Both the position numbers and the translations under genes were made by a program. A DNA stretch of 64,000 nucleotides from Pseudomonadota bacterium (GTDB lineage: Bacteria; Pseudomonadota; Gammaproteobacteria; Burkholderiales; Burkholderiaceae_C), in contig JAJXTO010000008.1 in the NCBI GenBank assembly GCA_021783695.1, positions 1 to 64,000 of the forward strand. Reading direction: 5' to 3'. This document shows, one piece after another, positions 27,051 to 36,811 of this stretch. Every line of letters begins with the position of its first letter. The first letter of the stretch is position 1. Below the pieces are notes generated by a model. The model did not search any database. It worked only from the letters and a program-made list of their open reading frames with translations, and was not told the origin of the DNA.

Positions 27051-27947
27051 TCAGCTCAGCACCGTCATGCTCAGGCGGCGGCGGTAACTTTCCACCGTGG
27101 GGTCGGTGACCGGCGGCTGGCCCGGCGCGGGTTTGGGAGCGTCTGCTGGGGTCATCAGTTCGAGGATGCTGACAAAGGTCTTGCGGGCGCGGTCGTCGTT
27201 CCAGGCCTTGTCGCGCATGAGGATTTCGAGCAGTTCATCGAGCGCAGCGGCCCACTGCTGCGCGGCCATGTGCTGCTGCGCCAGGGCGTAGCGGGCGTCG
27301 AAGTCGCGCTTGTTGGCGGCGATGCTGGCTTGCAGTGCTGCGGCAGCGGGCAGGCCGGGCGCGGCTTGCGCGGCGGTCAGCCAGTCGGCCAGGGCCTGGA
27401 TACGGGCATCGCCCAGCGCCTTGCCGACTAGGGGCTCGAACGCCATCTTGGCATCGGCGGTACGGCCGTCTTTGAGCAGCAGTTCGACATAGGCCTTGCG
27501 CGCGGTGTCGTTCGCCGGGTTGGTGGCCAGGTCTTGCTGCAGTTTTTCCAGCGGCGAGAGTGCCGGGCCCGGTTCGGGCGTGGCATCGGCCGGTGCCTCG
27601 GCCTGGTCCGCCTCGGGCGCGGTTTCAGGGACATGCTTGTCGAGAAACGCGCGGATCTGCCCTTCAGGCAGTGCGCCGACAAAGCCGTCCACCGGCTGGC
27701 CGTCCTTGAGCAGCATCACCATGGGAATGCTGCGCACGCCGAATGCGGCCGCCAGCTCCTGCTCTTCTTCGGTGTTGATTTTCACCAGCTTGAAGCGGCC
27801 CGCGTAGGCGACTTCCAGCTTTTCGAGAATGGGGCCGAGCGCACGGCAGGGGCCGCACCAGGGCGCCCACAGATCCACTAGCACGGGAACGGTGTTCGAG
27901 GCTTCGACGACTTCGGTTTCAAAATTGGCAACGGTGGCATCAATCAT
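27051..27947 (-). CDS. cnoX: Thioredoxin-domain co-chaperone CnoX (YbbN-like)
   Basis: The protein is 298 residues. An N-terminal thioredoxin domain (about 1-108) carries the full redox motif WCGPC and the cis-proline in RSIPMVM. An Ala/Pro/Glu linker and a TPR-like C-terminal half (about 130-285) follow. CnoX proteins pass substrates to GroEL under oxidative stress. E. coli CnoX has lost the CxxC, while this one could be an active disulfide reductase. It is a single gene with its own terminator. Confidence 0.87.
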   Translation of the reverse strand: MIDATVANFETEVVEASNTVPVLVDLWAPWCGPCRALGPILEKLEVAYAGRFKLVKINTEEEQELAAAFGVRSIPMVMLLKDGQPVDGFVGALPEGQIRAFLDKHVPETAPEADQAEAPADATPEPGPALSPLEKLQQDLATNPANDTARKAYVELLLKDGRTADAKMAFEPLVGKALGDARIQALADWLTAAQAAPGLPAAAALQASIAANKRDFDARYALAQQHMAAQQWAAALDELLEILMRDKAWNDDRARKTFVSILELMTPADAPKPAPGQPPVTDPTVESYRRRLSMTVLS

Positions 27948-28116
27948 GTTGGGCTCCGGAAAGCAGGGCAGATGGGGGTATTTGGCGCCATACCAAGGGG
28001 TGTATCCCGGCGCACGATCCGTGTTCGGAGTGGAGCATAGCGGCGCGCGATTTCAGAGGCGCGCTGCACTGCTTCTTAAAATCACCTGTTTACTGGCGTT
28101 GCACAGGAGAGCACAG

Positions 28117-28605
28117 ATGGCCGCAATTGGCGTGGTAATGGGGTCGCAAAGCGACTGGGAGGTGATGCGCCACGCGGCCGACATCCTCGCCCGCTTTGGA
28201 GTGGCGCACGACTGTCAGGTGGTCTCGGCGCACCGTATGCCAGACGATCTGTTCGCCTACGCCGAGCAGGCGCAGGCACGCGGCCTGCGGGCCATCATTG
28301 CCGGTGCGGGCGGGGCGGCGCATCTGCCGGGCATGCTGGCCGCCAAGACCACGGTGCCGGTGCTCGGCGTGCCGGTGCCCAGCAAATATCTGCGCGGCGA
28401 GGATTCGCTGCTGTCCATCGTGCAAATGCCCAAGGGCATTCCGGTGGCCACCTTCGCCATCGGCGAGGCCGGTGCGGCGAACGCCGCCTTGTTCGCCGTG
28501 GCCATGCTGGCGGCACATGACGCCGGTCTGCGCGACCGGCTCGACGCTTTTCGCGCGGAGCAGACTGCTGCGGCGCGTGCCATGCGCGTGGGAACTTCGG
28601 CATGA
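28117..28605 (+). CDS. purE: N5-carboxyaminoimidazole ribonucleotide mutase
   Basis: This 162-residue class I PurE has the start [23 protein letters not shown] and [25 protein letters not shown]. It moves the carboxylate of N5-CAIR to C4. AGGAGA precedes the ATG at 28117. It overlaps purK by 4 bp (ATGA), which indicates coupled translation. The start in the track lies far upstream and is rejected. Confidence 0.96.
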   Translation: MAAIGVVMGSQSDWEVMRHAADILARFGVAHDCQVVSAHRMPDDLFAYAEQAQARGLRAIIAGAGGAAHLPGMLAAKTTVPVLGVPVPSKYLRGEDSLLSIVQMPKGIPVATFAIGEAGAANAALFAVAMLAAHDAGLRDRLDAFRAEQTAAARAMRVGTSA

Positions 28606-29771
28606 GCAAGGCGGCAGGGTTCATTCCGCCCGGCGCCACGCTCGGCGTGCTTGGTGGCGGGCAGTTGGGCCGCATGTTTGCCCAGGCGGCGCAGAGCGCG
28701 GGCTACGGCGTGGCCGTGCTCGAAGCCGACGAGGCCGCGCCCGCGGCGCAAGTCACCGGCATCCATCTGGCGGCGCGATATGACGATCCGCTGGCCCTCG
28801 AACAGCTCGCCCGCGATTGCGCCGCGGTGACCGTGGAGTTCGAGAACATTCCGGCGCAGTCGATGCACTGGCTGGAGTCGCGCGTGCCGCTGGCGCCCTC
28901 GCCGCAGGCCGTGGCCGTGTGCCAGGACCGGGCGCAGGAAAAGGCGCTGTTCCAGCGGCTGGGCGTGCCGTGCGCGCCCTGCGCGGTGCTGACTGCGGGG
29001 AGCGATCCGGACGCAGCCGGTGCCGATCTGTTCCCCGGCATTCTCAAGACCGCCCGGCTGGGCTATGACGGCAAGGGGCAGGTGACGGTGCAGACGGCCG
29101 CCGATCTGCCTGCGGCCTGGGCCGCGCTCGGAGGTGTGGATTGCGTGCTGGAGAAAAAGCTCGATCTCGCCTTTGAACTGTCCTTGGTGATGGCGCGCGG
29201 CCGTGACGGCAGCGCGGTGCAGTTCGCACCGCAGCAGAATTTGCATCGCGACGGCATTCTGTTCGCCAGCTTTTCGCCGGGCCCATCCATCACACCGGAG
29301 ATTGCACAGGCTGCACAGAGCGCAGCGAGCACGGTGGCGCAAGGGTTGGGCTATGTGGGCGTGCTCTGCGTGGAATTCTTCGTGCTGCGAGACGGCAGGC
29401 TGCTGGCCAATGAAATCGCGCCACGACCGCACAACTCCGGCCATCACACCATCGATTCGTGCAACGTATCGCAGTTCGAGCTGCAATGGCGCACCCTGGT
29501 ACAGGCGCCGCTGCTGGTGCCCAGGCAGCACAGCGCCACCGCCATGCTCAACCTGCTGGGCGACCTCTGGTTCGACGCCGCAGGCCGACAACGTGAACCG
29601 GATTGGGCTGCGGTTCTGGCGCAGCCCGGTGCGCATCTGCATCTCTACGGCAAACATGAACCCCGCAAGGGCCGCAAGATGGGCCACCTCACCTGCACGG
29701 CCGCCTCTCCGGTCGAGGCGCGGCAGACTGCGCTGCACGCCTGTGCCGTGCTCGGCATGGAGCCCTTCTGA
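28602..29771 (+). CDS. purK: 5-(carboxyamino)imidazole ribonucleotide synthase
   Basis: This 389-residue ATP-grasp enzyme has [16 protein letters not shown] at the N-terminus, the ATP-grasp lysine region [12 protein letters not shown] and the metal-site [11 protein letters not shown]. It uses ATP and bicarbonate to make N5-CAIR for PurE, to which it is coupled. Its stop is 1 bp before the start of the Sua5-like gene. Confidence 0.95.
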   Translation: MSKAAGFIPPGATLGVLGGGQLGRMFAQAAQSAGYGVAVLEADEAAPAAQVTGIHLAARYDDPLALEQLARDCAAVTVEFENIPAQSMHWLESRVPLAPSPQAVAVCQDRAQEKALFQRLGVPCAPCAVLTAGSDPDAAGADLFPGILKTARLGYDGKGQVTVQTAADLPAAWAALGGVDCVLEKKLDLAFELSLVMARGRDGSAVQFAPQQNLHRDGILFASFSPGPSITPEIAQAAQSAASTVAQGLGYVGVLCVEFFVLRDGRLLANEIAPRPHNSGHHTIDSCNVSQFELQWRTLVQAPLLVPRQHSATAMLNLLGDLWFDAAGRQREPDWAAVLAQPGAHLHLYGKHEPRKGRKMGHLTCTAASPVEARQTALHACAVLGMEPF

Positions 29772-29772
29772 C

Positions 29773-30786
29773 GTGAGCGCACTGTCCACCGACGCCCAGG
29801 TGCGTCCCAGTGACATCATCACGGCGGTGCAGCGGCTGGAGGCGGGCGAACTTGTCGGCCTGCCGACAGAAACCGTGTACGGACTTGCCGCCGACGCCGA
29901 GAATCCGCAGGCCGTCGCCAAGATTTACGCTGCCAAGGGCCGTCCCGCGGATCATCCGGTCATCGTGCATATCCACCGCCAGGCTGATCTGGCGCATTGG
30001 ACGGACGAGGTGCCGGAAACCGCGCGCCAGCTCGCCGCCGCATTCTGGCCCGGGCCGCTCACATTGATCTTGCCGCGCAGGCCCGGTGTGGCCGACGCCT
30101 GCGCGGGCGGGCAGAACACGATAGGTCTGCGCTGCCCCTCTCATCCCGTCGCGCAGGCCGTACTGGCGATTTTCAAGGGTGGGCAGGGCGGGCTGGCAGC
30201 GCCTTCGGCCAATCGCTTCGGTCGCATCAGCCCCACGACGGCGGCCCATGTGCAGGCCGAACTCGGCGACGGCCTGCTGGTGCTCGATGGCGGCGCCTGC
30301 GCCGTCGGCATCGAGAGCACCATCGTCGATTGCACGGTACAGCCGCCGCGCATCCTGCGCCCGGGGCAGTTGCAGCCGACCGAACTGGCCGCCGTACTGG
30401 GAGTTTCTGCCGAAGTCCTGCTGCGCCCGGCCGGTGGCGCACCCCGAGTTGCCGGCGCGCTGCCCGCGCACTACGCGCCGCGCACGCCCTTGCTGCTGCG
30501 CACGCGCGAACAGATCCATGCCGATCTGCAGCAGGCCGACAACGCCGCGCGGCGCATCGGCGTGCTGGCGCGGCATGCGCGAGCGGCTGAGATCACCGCC
30601 ACCTGGATGCAACTGCCCGACGACCCGGCCGGGTATGCGCAAGGGCTCTACGCGGCGCTGCGCGAGCTCGATCAGGCCGGGCTCGATCAGATCTGGGTCG
30701 AGGCCCTTCCGCCCACGCCGCCTTGGCTGGCGCTGCGCGACCGCCTGAGCCGGGCAGCGCATGGTTCGGGCGCTGGCGGGCCCTGA
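29773..30786 (+). CDS. Sua5/TsaC-type threonylcarbamoyl-AMP synthase
   Basis: The protein is 337 residues, the long Sua5 form with a YrdC domain (about 10-205: LPTETVYGLAADAEN, KGRPADHPVIVH, SANRFGRISPTTAAHV, GIESTIVD). A C-terminal Sua5 domain begins near GALPAHYAPRTPL. It makes threonylcarbamoyl-AMP for the t6A37 modification of ANN-decoding tRNAs. The GTG start at 29773, 1 bp after purK, is preferred over upstream in-frame codons inside purK. Confidence 0.9.
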   Translation: MSALSTDAQVRPSDIITAVQRLEAGELVGLPTETVYGLAADAENPQAVAKIYAAKGRPADHPVIVHIHRQADLAHWTDEVPETARQLAAAFWPGPLTLILPRRPGVADACAGGQNTIGLRCPSHPVAQAVLAIFKGGQGGLAAPSANRFGRISPTTAAHVQAELGDGLLVLDGGACAVGIESTIVDCTVQPPRILRPGQLQPTELAAVLGVSAEVLLRPAGGAPRVAGALPAHYAPRTPLLLRTREQIHADLQQADNAARRIGVLARHARAAEITATWMQLPDDPAGYAQGLYAALRELDQAGLDQIWVEALPPTPPWLALRDRLSRAAHGSGAGGP

Positions 30787-30908
30787 CGAACACGACGTCT
30801 GGAGCGCCTCCGGCCTCCTTCGTGCTGAGCCGGGCGCAGGACCGTGGCGCCGATGGGGCTGTCTACCCCCGCATGTTTCGGAATGTTGCGAAAGTGCAAA
30901 CCTGCGCG

Positions 30909-30955
30909 AAATGCGGAAAACCGCACTTGCGACGCCATTTTCCCTCGGCTATGCT
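30909..30955 (+). promoter_or_regulatory. Promoter of the GDSL lipoprotein gene with overlapping dyad
   Basis: TTGCGA (30927-30932) and TATGCT (30950-30955) are exactly 17 bp apart, giving a good sigma-70 promoter about 75 bp before the ATG. A dyad, AAATGCGG-AAAA-CCGCACTT (one mismatch, 30909-30928), ends on the -35 box and may be an operator. Confidence 0.6.
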
Positions 30956-31031
30956 GAACCGAACGGTCGTGCTATTTTGACCCGCCCGCCTGCAGGCCAG
31001 CAGGCATACAACAATGTTTGAGGAGATGTTC

Positions 31032-32390
31032 ATGCGGAATCGCGTCTGGATTGCGCTGGCCTTGGCCAGTGCCCTGGGTTTGGCTGGTTGCGGCGGCGGA
31101 GGCGGCAACCCCACTCCACCCACGCTGGCAACAGTCAGCAGCGTGAATGCGGCCAGCACGGCGCCGACGACGCCGCCAAGCGGGGGGTTCAAGCAGGTGG
31201 TGGCGTTTGGTGACAGTTTGTCGGATGACGGCGCCTACACCCTGGCTGCGTTAAGCGTCTACGGCCCTGGCACGACGGAAAACATTAGCTTCGCTGGCCT
31301 GCCCTATCGCGCTGGCGGTCAATTCACGGTCAATGGCGCGCCATCTGGCAACTGGACCGGGGTGCTTGCCAAGAGCCTGAACCTCGGCTTGACGCCGAAC
31401 CTGATTGGATATGGCACGACAGCCGGCGTGATGTACCTCGGTGCGAGCGGCCCAACGGCCACTCCGGCGTTCTGCGCCTTCAGCGCACCCGTTTCCTCCG
31501 GACAAGCCAACTGCACCAACTTCGCGCAGGGCGGCTCCATGGTGAGCAACGCCAATGGCATCGGCCACAGCACTGGCGCGCTCACCCTGCCGGTGACGGC
31601 GCAGGTGCAGAACTATCTGATGCAGTTTGGCGGCAGTTTCAACAGCAATCAACTGGTCACGGTGCTGGCGGGCAATAATGACATCTTCACGGCCTTGGGC
31701 ACGGTGAGTGCAAGCGTCACACAGGCTGTCACGCAGGCCGTCACGAGCGCATTGCAGCAAAATCCCAACCTGACGCAGGCACAGATCGCAGCCATTCAGG
31801 CGACGGTGCAGCACGATGCCACCTCGCAGGCCGTGGCAGTGGCACAAGCGACCGTGGCGAAAGCTGCGGACGATTTGTCTGCGCAAGTCAGCCTGATCAG
31901 CAGCAAGGGCGCGAAGTATGTGATGGTCTACACCCTGCCAGACTCGTCCCAGACGCCGTTTGGCCGTGGCTTGCCCTATACCGGCGCCACGCCGCCACAG
32001 GCGCCGCCAGCCGGTTATGTGTGCGACAACACGGTGACCACGACACCGTGCTACCTGTTGTCGAACCTGGTGCAGGTGTTCAACCAGCGCCTGCTCAACG
32101 ATCTGCAAGGTCAGCCCGTCAAGGTGCTCGATGGCTACAGCCTGCTCAATCAAGAGATCGCCAATCCGACGCAGTTTGGTTTCACCAACGTGACCACCCC
32201 GTGGTGTAACCCGGCGACCACGAGTTCTTTGCTTTGTAATGTGAATACGCCCTATACCGCAGCCGGTGCGACTACGGCCAACCTCGGTTCCTGGCTGTTT
32301 GCCGATACGGTTCATCCCACTCCCGCTGGCTACCAGATCATCGCCAATACCACCCTGCAGTCCATGAAGGGCTTTGGCTGGGTGCAATAA
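31032..32390 (+). CDS. SGNH/GDSL-family lipoprotein esterase
   Basis: The protein is 452 residues. The lipoprotein signal ends at lipobox LAGC, followed by a Gly run and a Thr/Pro-rich linker. SGNH block I is VVAFGDSLSDDG (nucleophile Ser), block III is LAGNNDIF and block V is the Asp/His pair in FADTVHPTPAGY. An Ala/Gln-rich helical insert (about 235-295) is a deviation from compact GDSL enzymes. There is no autotransporter domain, unlike EstA. It is probably an outer-membrane-anchored lipid or carboxyl esterase. Strong GAGGAG RBS; ompW follows 36 bp later. Confidence 0.84.
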   Translation: MRNRVWIALALASALGLAGCGGGGGNPTPPTLATVSSVNAASTAPTTPPSGGFKQVVAFGDSLSDDGAYTLAALSVYGPGTTENISFAGLPYRAGGQFTVNGAPSGNWTGVLAKSLNLGLTPNLIGYGTTAGVMYLGASGPTATPAFCAFSAPVSSGQANCTNFAQGGSMVSNANGIGHSTGALTLPVTAQVQNYLMQFGGSFNSNQLVTVLAGNNDIFTALGTVSASVTQAVTQAVTSALQQNPNLTQAQIAAIQATVQHDATSQAVAVAQATVAKAADDLSAQVSLISSKGAKYVMVYTLPDSSQTPFGRGLPYTGATPPQAPPAGYVCDNTVTTTPCYLLSNLVQVFNQRLLNDLQGQPVKVLDGYSLLNQEIANPTQFGFTNVTTPWCNPATTSSLLCNVNTPYTAAGATTANLGSWLFADTVHPTPAGYQIIANTTLQSMKGFGWVQ

Positions 32391-32426
32391 ACACCACAGC
32401 ACACATCAAACTTCCAAGGAGAATTC

Positions 32427-33158
32427 ATGATGCGTCATTTGCAATTCAATGCGGTGCGCGGCGCCTTGATGGCTGCGGGCTTGGTGGCTGGTGCGGTGTT
32501 TGCGCCGGCAGCCATGGCTGATGAGTCCGGGCCGCAAAACACCGTGTTCGTCGGTCTGGCCTATTTGCAGAACCATTCCAAATCTGCCGATCTGAGCGGC
32601 TACAACACCCCGCCCAATCTGAATCTGGATGTCGGCAATGCCACGACCCTGGGGCTGGTGTATGTGCGCAACCTCCCCGGGCCCTTCACGTTCGAATTGG
32701 TCCTGGGCTACCCGCCGCGTGTGCGTACCGATGCCGCCGGTTCGGGGTGGGGCGCACTGCGGGGCGTGGGGGTGACCGACGTGGATGTCTACTCCCCGAC
32801 GGCGTTCATCAACTATCACTTCTTCGGTGACCATGCCAAGTGGGATCCCTTCGTCGGCCTGGGGATCAACTACACCAAGTTCACCAACACCAAGGCCTTG
32901 CCGCCGCTGACCGCAGCGCAGGGGCCGACGCAGATCAACCTGTCCGATTCCTGGGGTGCTGCGGCGCACGTCGGCATGATCTACCGCTTCAATTCCAAGT
33001 GGTCGGTCGTGGGGACGGTGGCGATTGCGGATGTGCAGAGCAATCTGACGTCCACCTCGTACTCGCCGATCAACCCGTCGGTCATCACTTCGCAGGCCAA
33101 GACGCACATCAACTTCCACCCGGTGATCTACACCCTGGCGGTGGGCTATAGTTTTTAA
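32427..33158 (+). CDS. ompW: OmpW-family outer membrane protein
   Basis: This 243-residue protein has a signal peptide ending at AMA near residue 31 and an eight-strand barrel pattern. OmpW features are GLVYVRNLPGPFTFELVLGYPP, INYHFFGDHAKWDPFVGLGINYTKF and the terminal aromatic residue (VGYSF). OmpW pores carry small hydrophobic molecules, and a role beside an esterase would make sense. RBS AAGGAG. No separate promoter is seen, so it is likely cotranscribed with the GDSL gene. A strong terminator follows. Confidence 0.88.
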   Translation: MMRHLQFNAVRGALMAAGLVAGAVFAPAAMADESGPQNTVFVGLAYLQNHSKSADLSGYNTPPNLNLDVGNATTLGLVYVRNLPGPFTFELVLGYPPRVRTDAAGSGWGALRGVGVTDVDVYSPTAFINYHFFGDHAKWDPFVGLGINYTKFTNTKALPPLTAAQGPTQINLSDSWGAAAHVGMIYRFNSKWSVVGTVAIADVQSNLTSTSYSPINPSVITSQAKTHINFHPVIYTLAVGYSF

Positions 33159-33177
33159 GCTGCATCCGTCACGACAC

Positions 33178-33202
33178 AAGGGAGCTTCGGCTCCCTTTTT
33201 TT
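33178..33202 (+). terminator. Intrinsic terminator after ompW
   Basis: The stem AAGGGAGC/GCTCCCTT has a stable TTCG tetraloop and is followed by a T-run. It separates the ompW unit from the recA promoter. Confidence 0.94.
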
Positions 33203-33224
33203 GGCTCGCAAGGGGGAGTGCAAT

Positions 33225-33240
33225 CTGTCTTTATATACAG
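33225..33240 (+). promoter_or_regulatory. LexA (SOS) box upstream of recA
   Basis: CTGT-CTTTATAT-ACAG matches the CTGT-N8-ACAG LexA consensus in full and lies 47 bp before the recA ATG. The AT-rich middle is typical. A candidate -10, TACATT, lies at 33247-33252, so bound LexA would cover the -35 region. Confidence 0.88.
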
Positions 33241-33287
33241 CTGTGCTACATTGCGCAGCAGTGCCATTCAGACTCAAGGACCGTGCC

Positions 33288-34349
33288 ATGGAACAGGGAA
33301 AATCCGCAGTGAATCCAGAAAAAGCCAAGGCGCTCGCCGCCGCGTTGTCGCAGATCGAAAAGCAGTTCGGCAAGGGCACCATCATGCGCATGGATGATGC
33401 CGAGGCGCAGCGCGACATCCAGGTCGTCTCCACGGGTTCGCTGGGCTTGGACATCGCGCTGGGCGTGGGTGGCCTGCCGCGCGGCCGGGTGGTGGAAATC
33501 TACGGGCCAGAGTCATCCGGCAAGACCACGCTCACCCTGCAGGTCATCGCTGAAATGCAGAAGCTCGGCGGCACCTGCGCCTTCATCGACGCCGAGCATG
33601 CGCTGGATGTGCAATACGCCTCCAAGCTGGGCGTCAACCTGCCCGATCTGCTGATCTCCCAGCCCGATACCGGCGAACAGGCGCTCGAAATTGTCGATGC
33701 GCTGGTGCGCTCGGGCTCGGTGGACATGATCGTGATCGACTCGGTGGCCGCGCTCACGCCCAAGGCCGAGATCGAGGGCGAAATGGGAGACTCGCTGCCG
33801 GGTCTGCAGGCCCGGCTCATGAGTCAGGCGCTGCGCAAGCTCACCGCCAATATCAAGCGCACCAACTGTCTGGTCATTTTCATCAACCAGATCCGCATGA
33901 AAATTGGCGTCATGTTCGGCAACCCCGAAACCACGACCGGTGGCAATGCGCTCAAGTTCTATTCTTCGGTCCGTCTGGACATCCGCCGCATCGGCGCCAT
34001 CAAGAAGGGCGAAGAAGTCATCGGTTCGGAAACCCGGGTCAAGGTGGTGAAAAACAAGGTGGCGCCGCCTTTCAAGCAGGCGGAATTCGACATCCTGTAT
34101 GGCGAGGGCGTGTCGCGCGAGGGGGAAATCGTCGACCTGGGCGTGCTGGCCAAACTGGTTGAAAAATCGGGTTCCTGGTATGCCTACAACGGCGAAAAAA
34201 TCGGCCAGGGCAAGGACAACGCACGCGAATTTCTCAAGTCCAATCCGGATGTCGCCCGTGAAATCGAAAACAAGATCCGCGCCAATCTCGGCGTGCCCGA
34301 GGCCAACGAAGCCATGGCCGCAAGCATGGCGGACGACGAGCAGGAATAA
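33288..34349 (+). CDS. recA: Recombinase RecA
   Basis: This 353-residue RecA has Walker [10 protein letters not shown], loop 1 [25 protein letters not shown], loop 2 [26 protein letters not shown] and the acidic C-terminus MADDEQE. It forms the strand-exchange filament and triggers LexA cleavage. The ATG at 33288 (MEQGKSAVN) has AAGGA upstream; the track start would include the LexA box and is wrong. recX follows after 38 bp. Confidence 0.97.
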   Translation: MEQGKSAVNPEKAKALAAALSQIEKQFGKGTIMRMDDAEAQRDIQVVSTGSLGLDIALGVGGLPRGRVVEIYGPESSGKTTLTLQVIAEMQKLGGTCAFIDAEHALDVQYASKLGVNLPDLLISQPDTGEQALEIVDALVRSGSVDMIVIDSVAALTPKAEIEGEMGDSLPGLQARLMSQALRKLTANIKRTNCLVIFINQIRMKIGVMFGNPETTTGGNALKFYSSVRLDIRRIGAIKKGEEVIGSETRVKVVKNKVAPPFKQAEFDILYGEGVSREGEIVDLGVLAKLVEKSGSWYAYNGEKIGQGKDNAREFLKSNPDVAREIENKIRANLGVPEANEAMAASMADDEQE

Positions 34350-34387
34350 GTCTCCGCTGGGGAAAAGTCACGCGGCCAAGATGCGCC

Positions 34388-34870
34388 ATGTCCCTGCCGC
34401 GTCCTCAGCCTTCCCTGCGCGCGCGCGCCGTGCGTTATCTGGCGCAGCGCGAGCACAGTCGGCTTGAACTGCGCCGCAAGTTGTCGCGCTACTGCGATGA
34501 GCCGGACGTGATTGACGCCCTGCTCGACGATCTGGAGCGGACCCATCTGCTCAGCGGAGAGCGGTTTGCCCTGTCCCTGATACACCGCCGCCAACAGCGC
34601 TATGGCAATCTGCGCATTGCGCAGGAGCTTGGCACCCACGGATTGGCCGCCGATGCCACGGCGGCGCCGTTGCAGGCTTTGAAGGACAGCGAGCTGGCGC
34701 GTGCGCAGGCCGCTTGGGCGCGTAAATTTCAGTCCTTGCCGCAAGATGCGAGCGAACGCGCGAGGCAGGCGCGGTTTCTTACGCAACGCGGTTTCAGCAG
34801 CGAAACTGTGCGCGCCGTGTTGCGCGGCGCCGGTGTGGATGAAGACGGCTCGGGTGACCCAGCCCCCTGA
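34388..34870 (+). CDS. recX: RecA regulator RecX
   Basis: The protein is 160 residues, made of the three-helix RecX repeats: AVRYLAQREHSRLELRRKL, VIDALLDDLERTHLLSGERFA and a third ending in FLTQRGFSSETVRAVLRG. RecX caps and limits RecA filaments. Its place after recA and the likely SOS cotranscription fit. A 10-G run begins 10 bp after its stop. Confidence 0.92.
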   Translation: MSLPRPQPSLRARAVRYLAQREHSRLELRRKLSRYCDEPDVIDALLDDLERTHLLSGERFALSLIHRRQQRYGNLRIAQELGTHGLAADATAAPLQALKDSELARAQAAWARKFQSLPQDASERARQARFLTQRGFSSETVRAVLRGAGVDEDGSGDPAP

Positions 34871-34880
34871 TGTGCTGCGC

Positions 34881-34890
34881 GGGGGGGGGG
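34881..34890 (+). repeat. Homopolymeric G10 tract
   Basis: Ten consecutive G residues lie in the 113-bp gap between recX and the DUF2889-sucCD operon, about 33 bp upstream of a candidate promoter (TTGTTG-16-TAAACT, 34923-34950). Such tracts slip in replication. See findings. Confidence 0.9.
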
Positions 34891-34922
34891 CAGTTCACTC
34901 GGAACGGCCGGACGGAATTGAC

Positions 34923-34950
34923 TTGTTGCGGCGCAGCAGGCTGCTAAACT
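34923..34950 (+). promoter_or_regulatory. Candidate promoter of the DUF2889-sucCD operon
   Basis: TTGTTG and TAAACT are 16 bp apart, 34 bp before the DUF2889 start. The match is moderate. No other pair in this gap is better. Confidence 0.4.
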
Positions 34951-34983
34951 GAATCTTGCGCTCCATCAAAAAAACAGATTCCC

Positions 34984-35607
34984 ATGCGCGACTCTCCAGC
35001 CGATTCCACTTCGCCCGCCCGCCGTCTCGTCCATCGCCGCAGCATCAGCATCGAGTGCTATGCGCGGGAAGATGGTTTGTGGGATTTGCAGGCGGAACTG
35101 CGGGATGTGAAAACCCGCGACATCACCCTGTCCGAGCGCAACCGGCCCGCAGGCATTCCGGTGCACGACATGCTGCTGGTCGTCACCATCGACAACGCGC
35201 TGAACATCGTCGAGGCGCGTTCGCACACACTGTTCAGTCCCTACGCCACCTGCGGCGATCATGAGGACGCCTACCAAAAACTCGTCGGCCTCAACCTGCT
35301 GCGCGGCTTCCGTGCTGCGGTGCGCGAACGTCTGGGCGGCGTGCTCGGCTGCACGCATCTCACCGAGCTGACGCAAGTCCTGCCCACCGCGGCGATTCAG
35401 GGACTGGCCGGTCTGGCGACGATAGCCCTGCCGGTGGCCGAGTCCGAGCGCCCTGCGCAAATGCCGTTTCAACTCAACCGCTGCCATGCCTTGCGGCTCG
35501 ACGGTCCGGCGGTTGCCGAGTTTTATCCCCGTTGGGCGCAGCTTGCTGTGCCGCGACGCACCGAAGGCAAAATGCCGACACCAGAAATCGAGGACGAGAC
35601 ACCATGA
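34984..35607 (+). CDS. DUF2889 protein
   Basis: This 207-residue soluble protein has the DUF2889 pattern: [30 protein letters not shown] near the start, [24 protein letters not shown], then a Cys-containing [20 protein letters not shown] and [21 protein letters not shown]. The function is unknown. The recX-DUF2889-sucCD order recurs in Burkholderiales, to my knowledge. Its TGA overlaps the sucC ATG (ATGA), so it is coupled to succinyl-CoA synthetase translation. Confidence 0.85.
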   Translation: MRDSPADSTSPARRLVHRRSISIECYAREDGLWDLQAELRDVKTRDITLSERNRPAGIPVHDMLLVVTIDNALNIVEARSHTLFSPYATCGDHEDAYQKLVGLNLLRGFRAAVRERLGGVLGCTHLTELTQVLPTAAIQGLAGLATIALPVAESERPAQMPFQLNRCHALRLDGPAVAEFYPRWAQLAVPRRTEGKMPTPEIEDETP

Positions 35608-36770
35608 AAATTCATGAATATCAGGCCAAACAATTGTTGCGCGAGCATGGGGTACCGGTGCCGCGGGGTACACCGGCGTTCACCGTTGACGAGGCGGTTG
35701 CCGCAGCACGGGCGCTTGGCGGGCCGGTGTGGGTGGTCAAGGCGCAGATTCATGCAGGGGGCCGCGGTAAGGGCGGTGGCGTGAAGTTGGCGCGCAGCTT
35801 GGAGGAGGTCAGGGAGCTCGCGGCACAGATTCTGGGCATGCAGCTCATGACGCATCAAACCGGGCCTGCCGGACAGAAAGTGCGCCGCCTGCTGATCGAG
35901 GACGGTGCCGACATCCGCAAGGAGTATTACGTCGCCGTGCTGACCGACCGGGCCACGCAGAAGGTTGCGGTGATGGCGTCCAGCGAAGGCGGCATGGATA
36001 TCGAGGAGGTGGCCGCCAAGACGCCGGAGAAAATCCTCAGGGTCTTCGTCGATCCCCTGATGGGTCTGCAGGACGCGCAGGGACTGGAATTGGCGGCGGG
36101 CATCGGCATCCCGCTGGCTTCGCAGGCCCAGGCGATCGACGTCTTCAAGCAGCTTTACCAGTGCTATATGGACACCGACGCCTCGCTGGTGGAAATCAAC
36201 CCGCTGATTCTGGAAGGAAACGGCGGCATCAAGGCGCTCGACGCCAAGTTCAATATCGACGACAACGCGCTGTTTCGTCACCCGGAGATCGTGGCGCTGC
36301 GCGATCTGGACGAGGAAGACCCAGCCGAAATCGAAGCGAGCAAATTCGATCTCGCCTACATTCAACTCGATGGCAATATCGGCTGCCTGGTCAATGGGGC
36401 CGGACTGGCGATGGCAACCATGGACACCATCAAGCTGTTCGGCGGCTCGCCGGCCAACTTCCTCGACGTGGGCGGCGGCGCCACCACGGAGAAGGTGACC
36501 GAGGCGTTCAAGATCATGCTGCACAACCCGCACGTCAAGGCGATACTGGTCAATATCTTCGGCGGCATCATGCGCTGCGACACCATTGCCGAGGGTGTGA
36601 TCGCCGCGTCGCGCACCGTGGGGCTGAGTGTGCCGCTGGTGGTGCGCATGAAGGGCACCAACGAAGACATCGGCCGCAGGATGCTGGCGGATTCCGGCCT
36701 GCCCATCATCAGCGCCAACACCATGGGCGAGGCGGCTCAGGCTGCGGTGCGCGCGGCGCAACCGGCCTGA
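35604..36770 (+). CDS. sucC: Succinyl-CoA synthetase, ADP-forming, beta subunit
   Basis: The protein is 388 residues. The ATP-grasp N-terminus is [21 protein letters not shown] with the nucleotide loop [12 protein letters not shown]. The C-terminal CoA-ligase domain has [29 protein letters not shown]. It is the TCA-cycle step making ATP from succinyl-CoA. The start at 35604 matches the family exactly. sucD follows after 41 bp. Confidence 0.96.
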   Translation: MKIHEYQAKQLLREHGVPVPRGTPAFTVDEAVAAARALGGPVWVVKAQIHAGGRGKGGGVKLARSLEEVRELAAQILGMQLMTHQTGPAGQKVRRLLIEDGADIRKEYYVAVLTDRATQKVAVMASSEGGMDIEEVAAKTPEKILRVFVDPLMGLQDAQGLELAAGIGIPLASQAQAIDVFKQLYQCYMDTDASLVEINPLILEGNGGIKALDAKFNIDDNALFRHPEIVALRDLDEEDPAEIEASKFDLAYIQLDGNIGCLVNGAGLAMATMDTIKLFGGSPANFLDVGGGATTEKVTEAFKIMLHNPHVKAILVNIFGGIMRCDTIAEGVIAASRTVGLSVPLVVRMKGTNEDIGRRMLADSGLPIISANTMGEAAQAAVRAAQPA

Positions 36771-36811
36771 TCTGCGCACGCCTGCGCCCACAATTCCGAC
36801 GAGGACATCAC

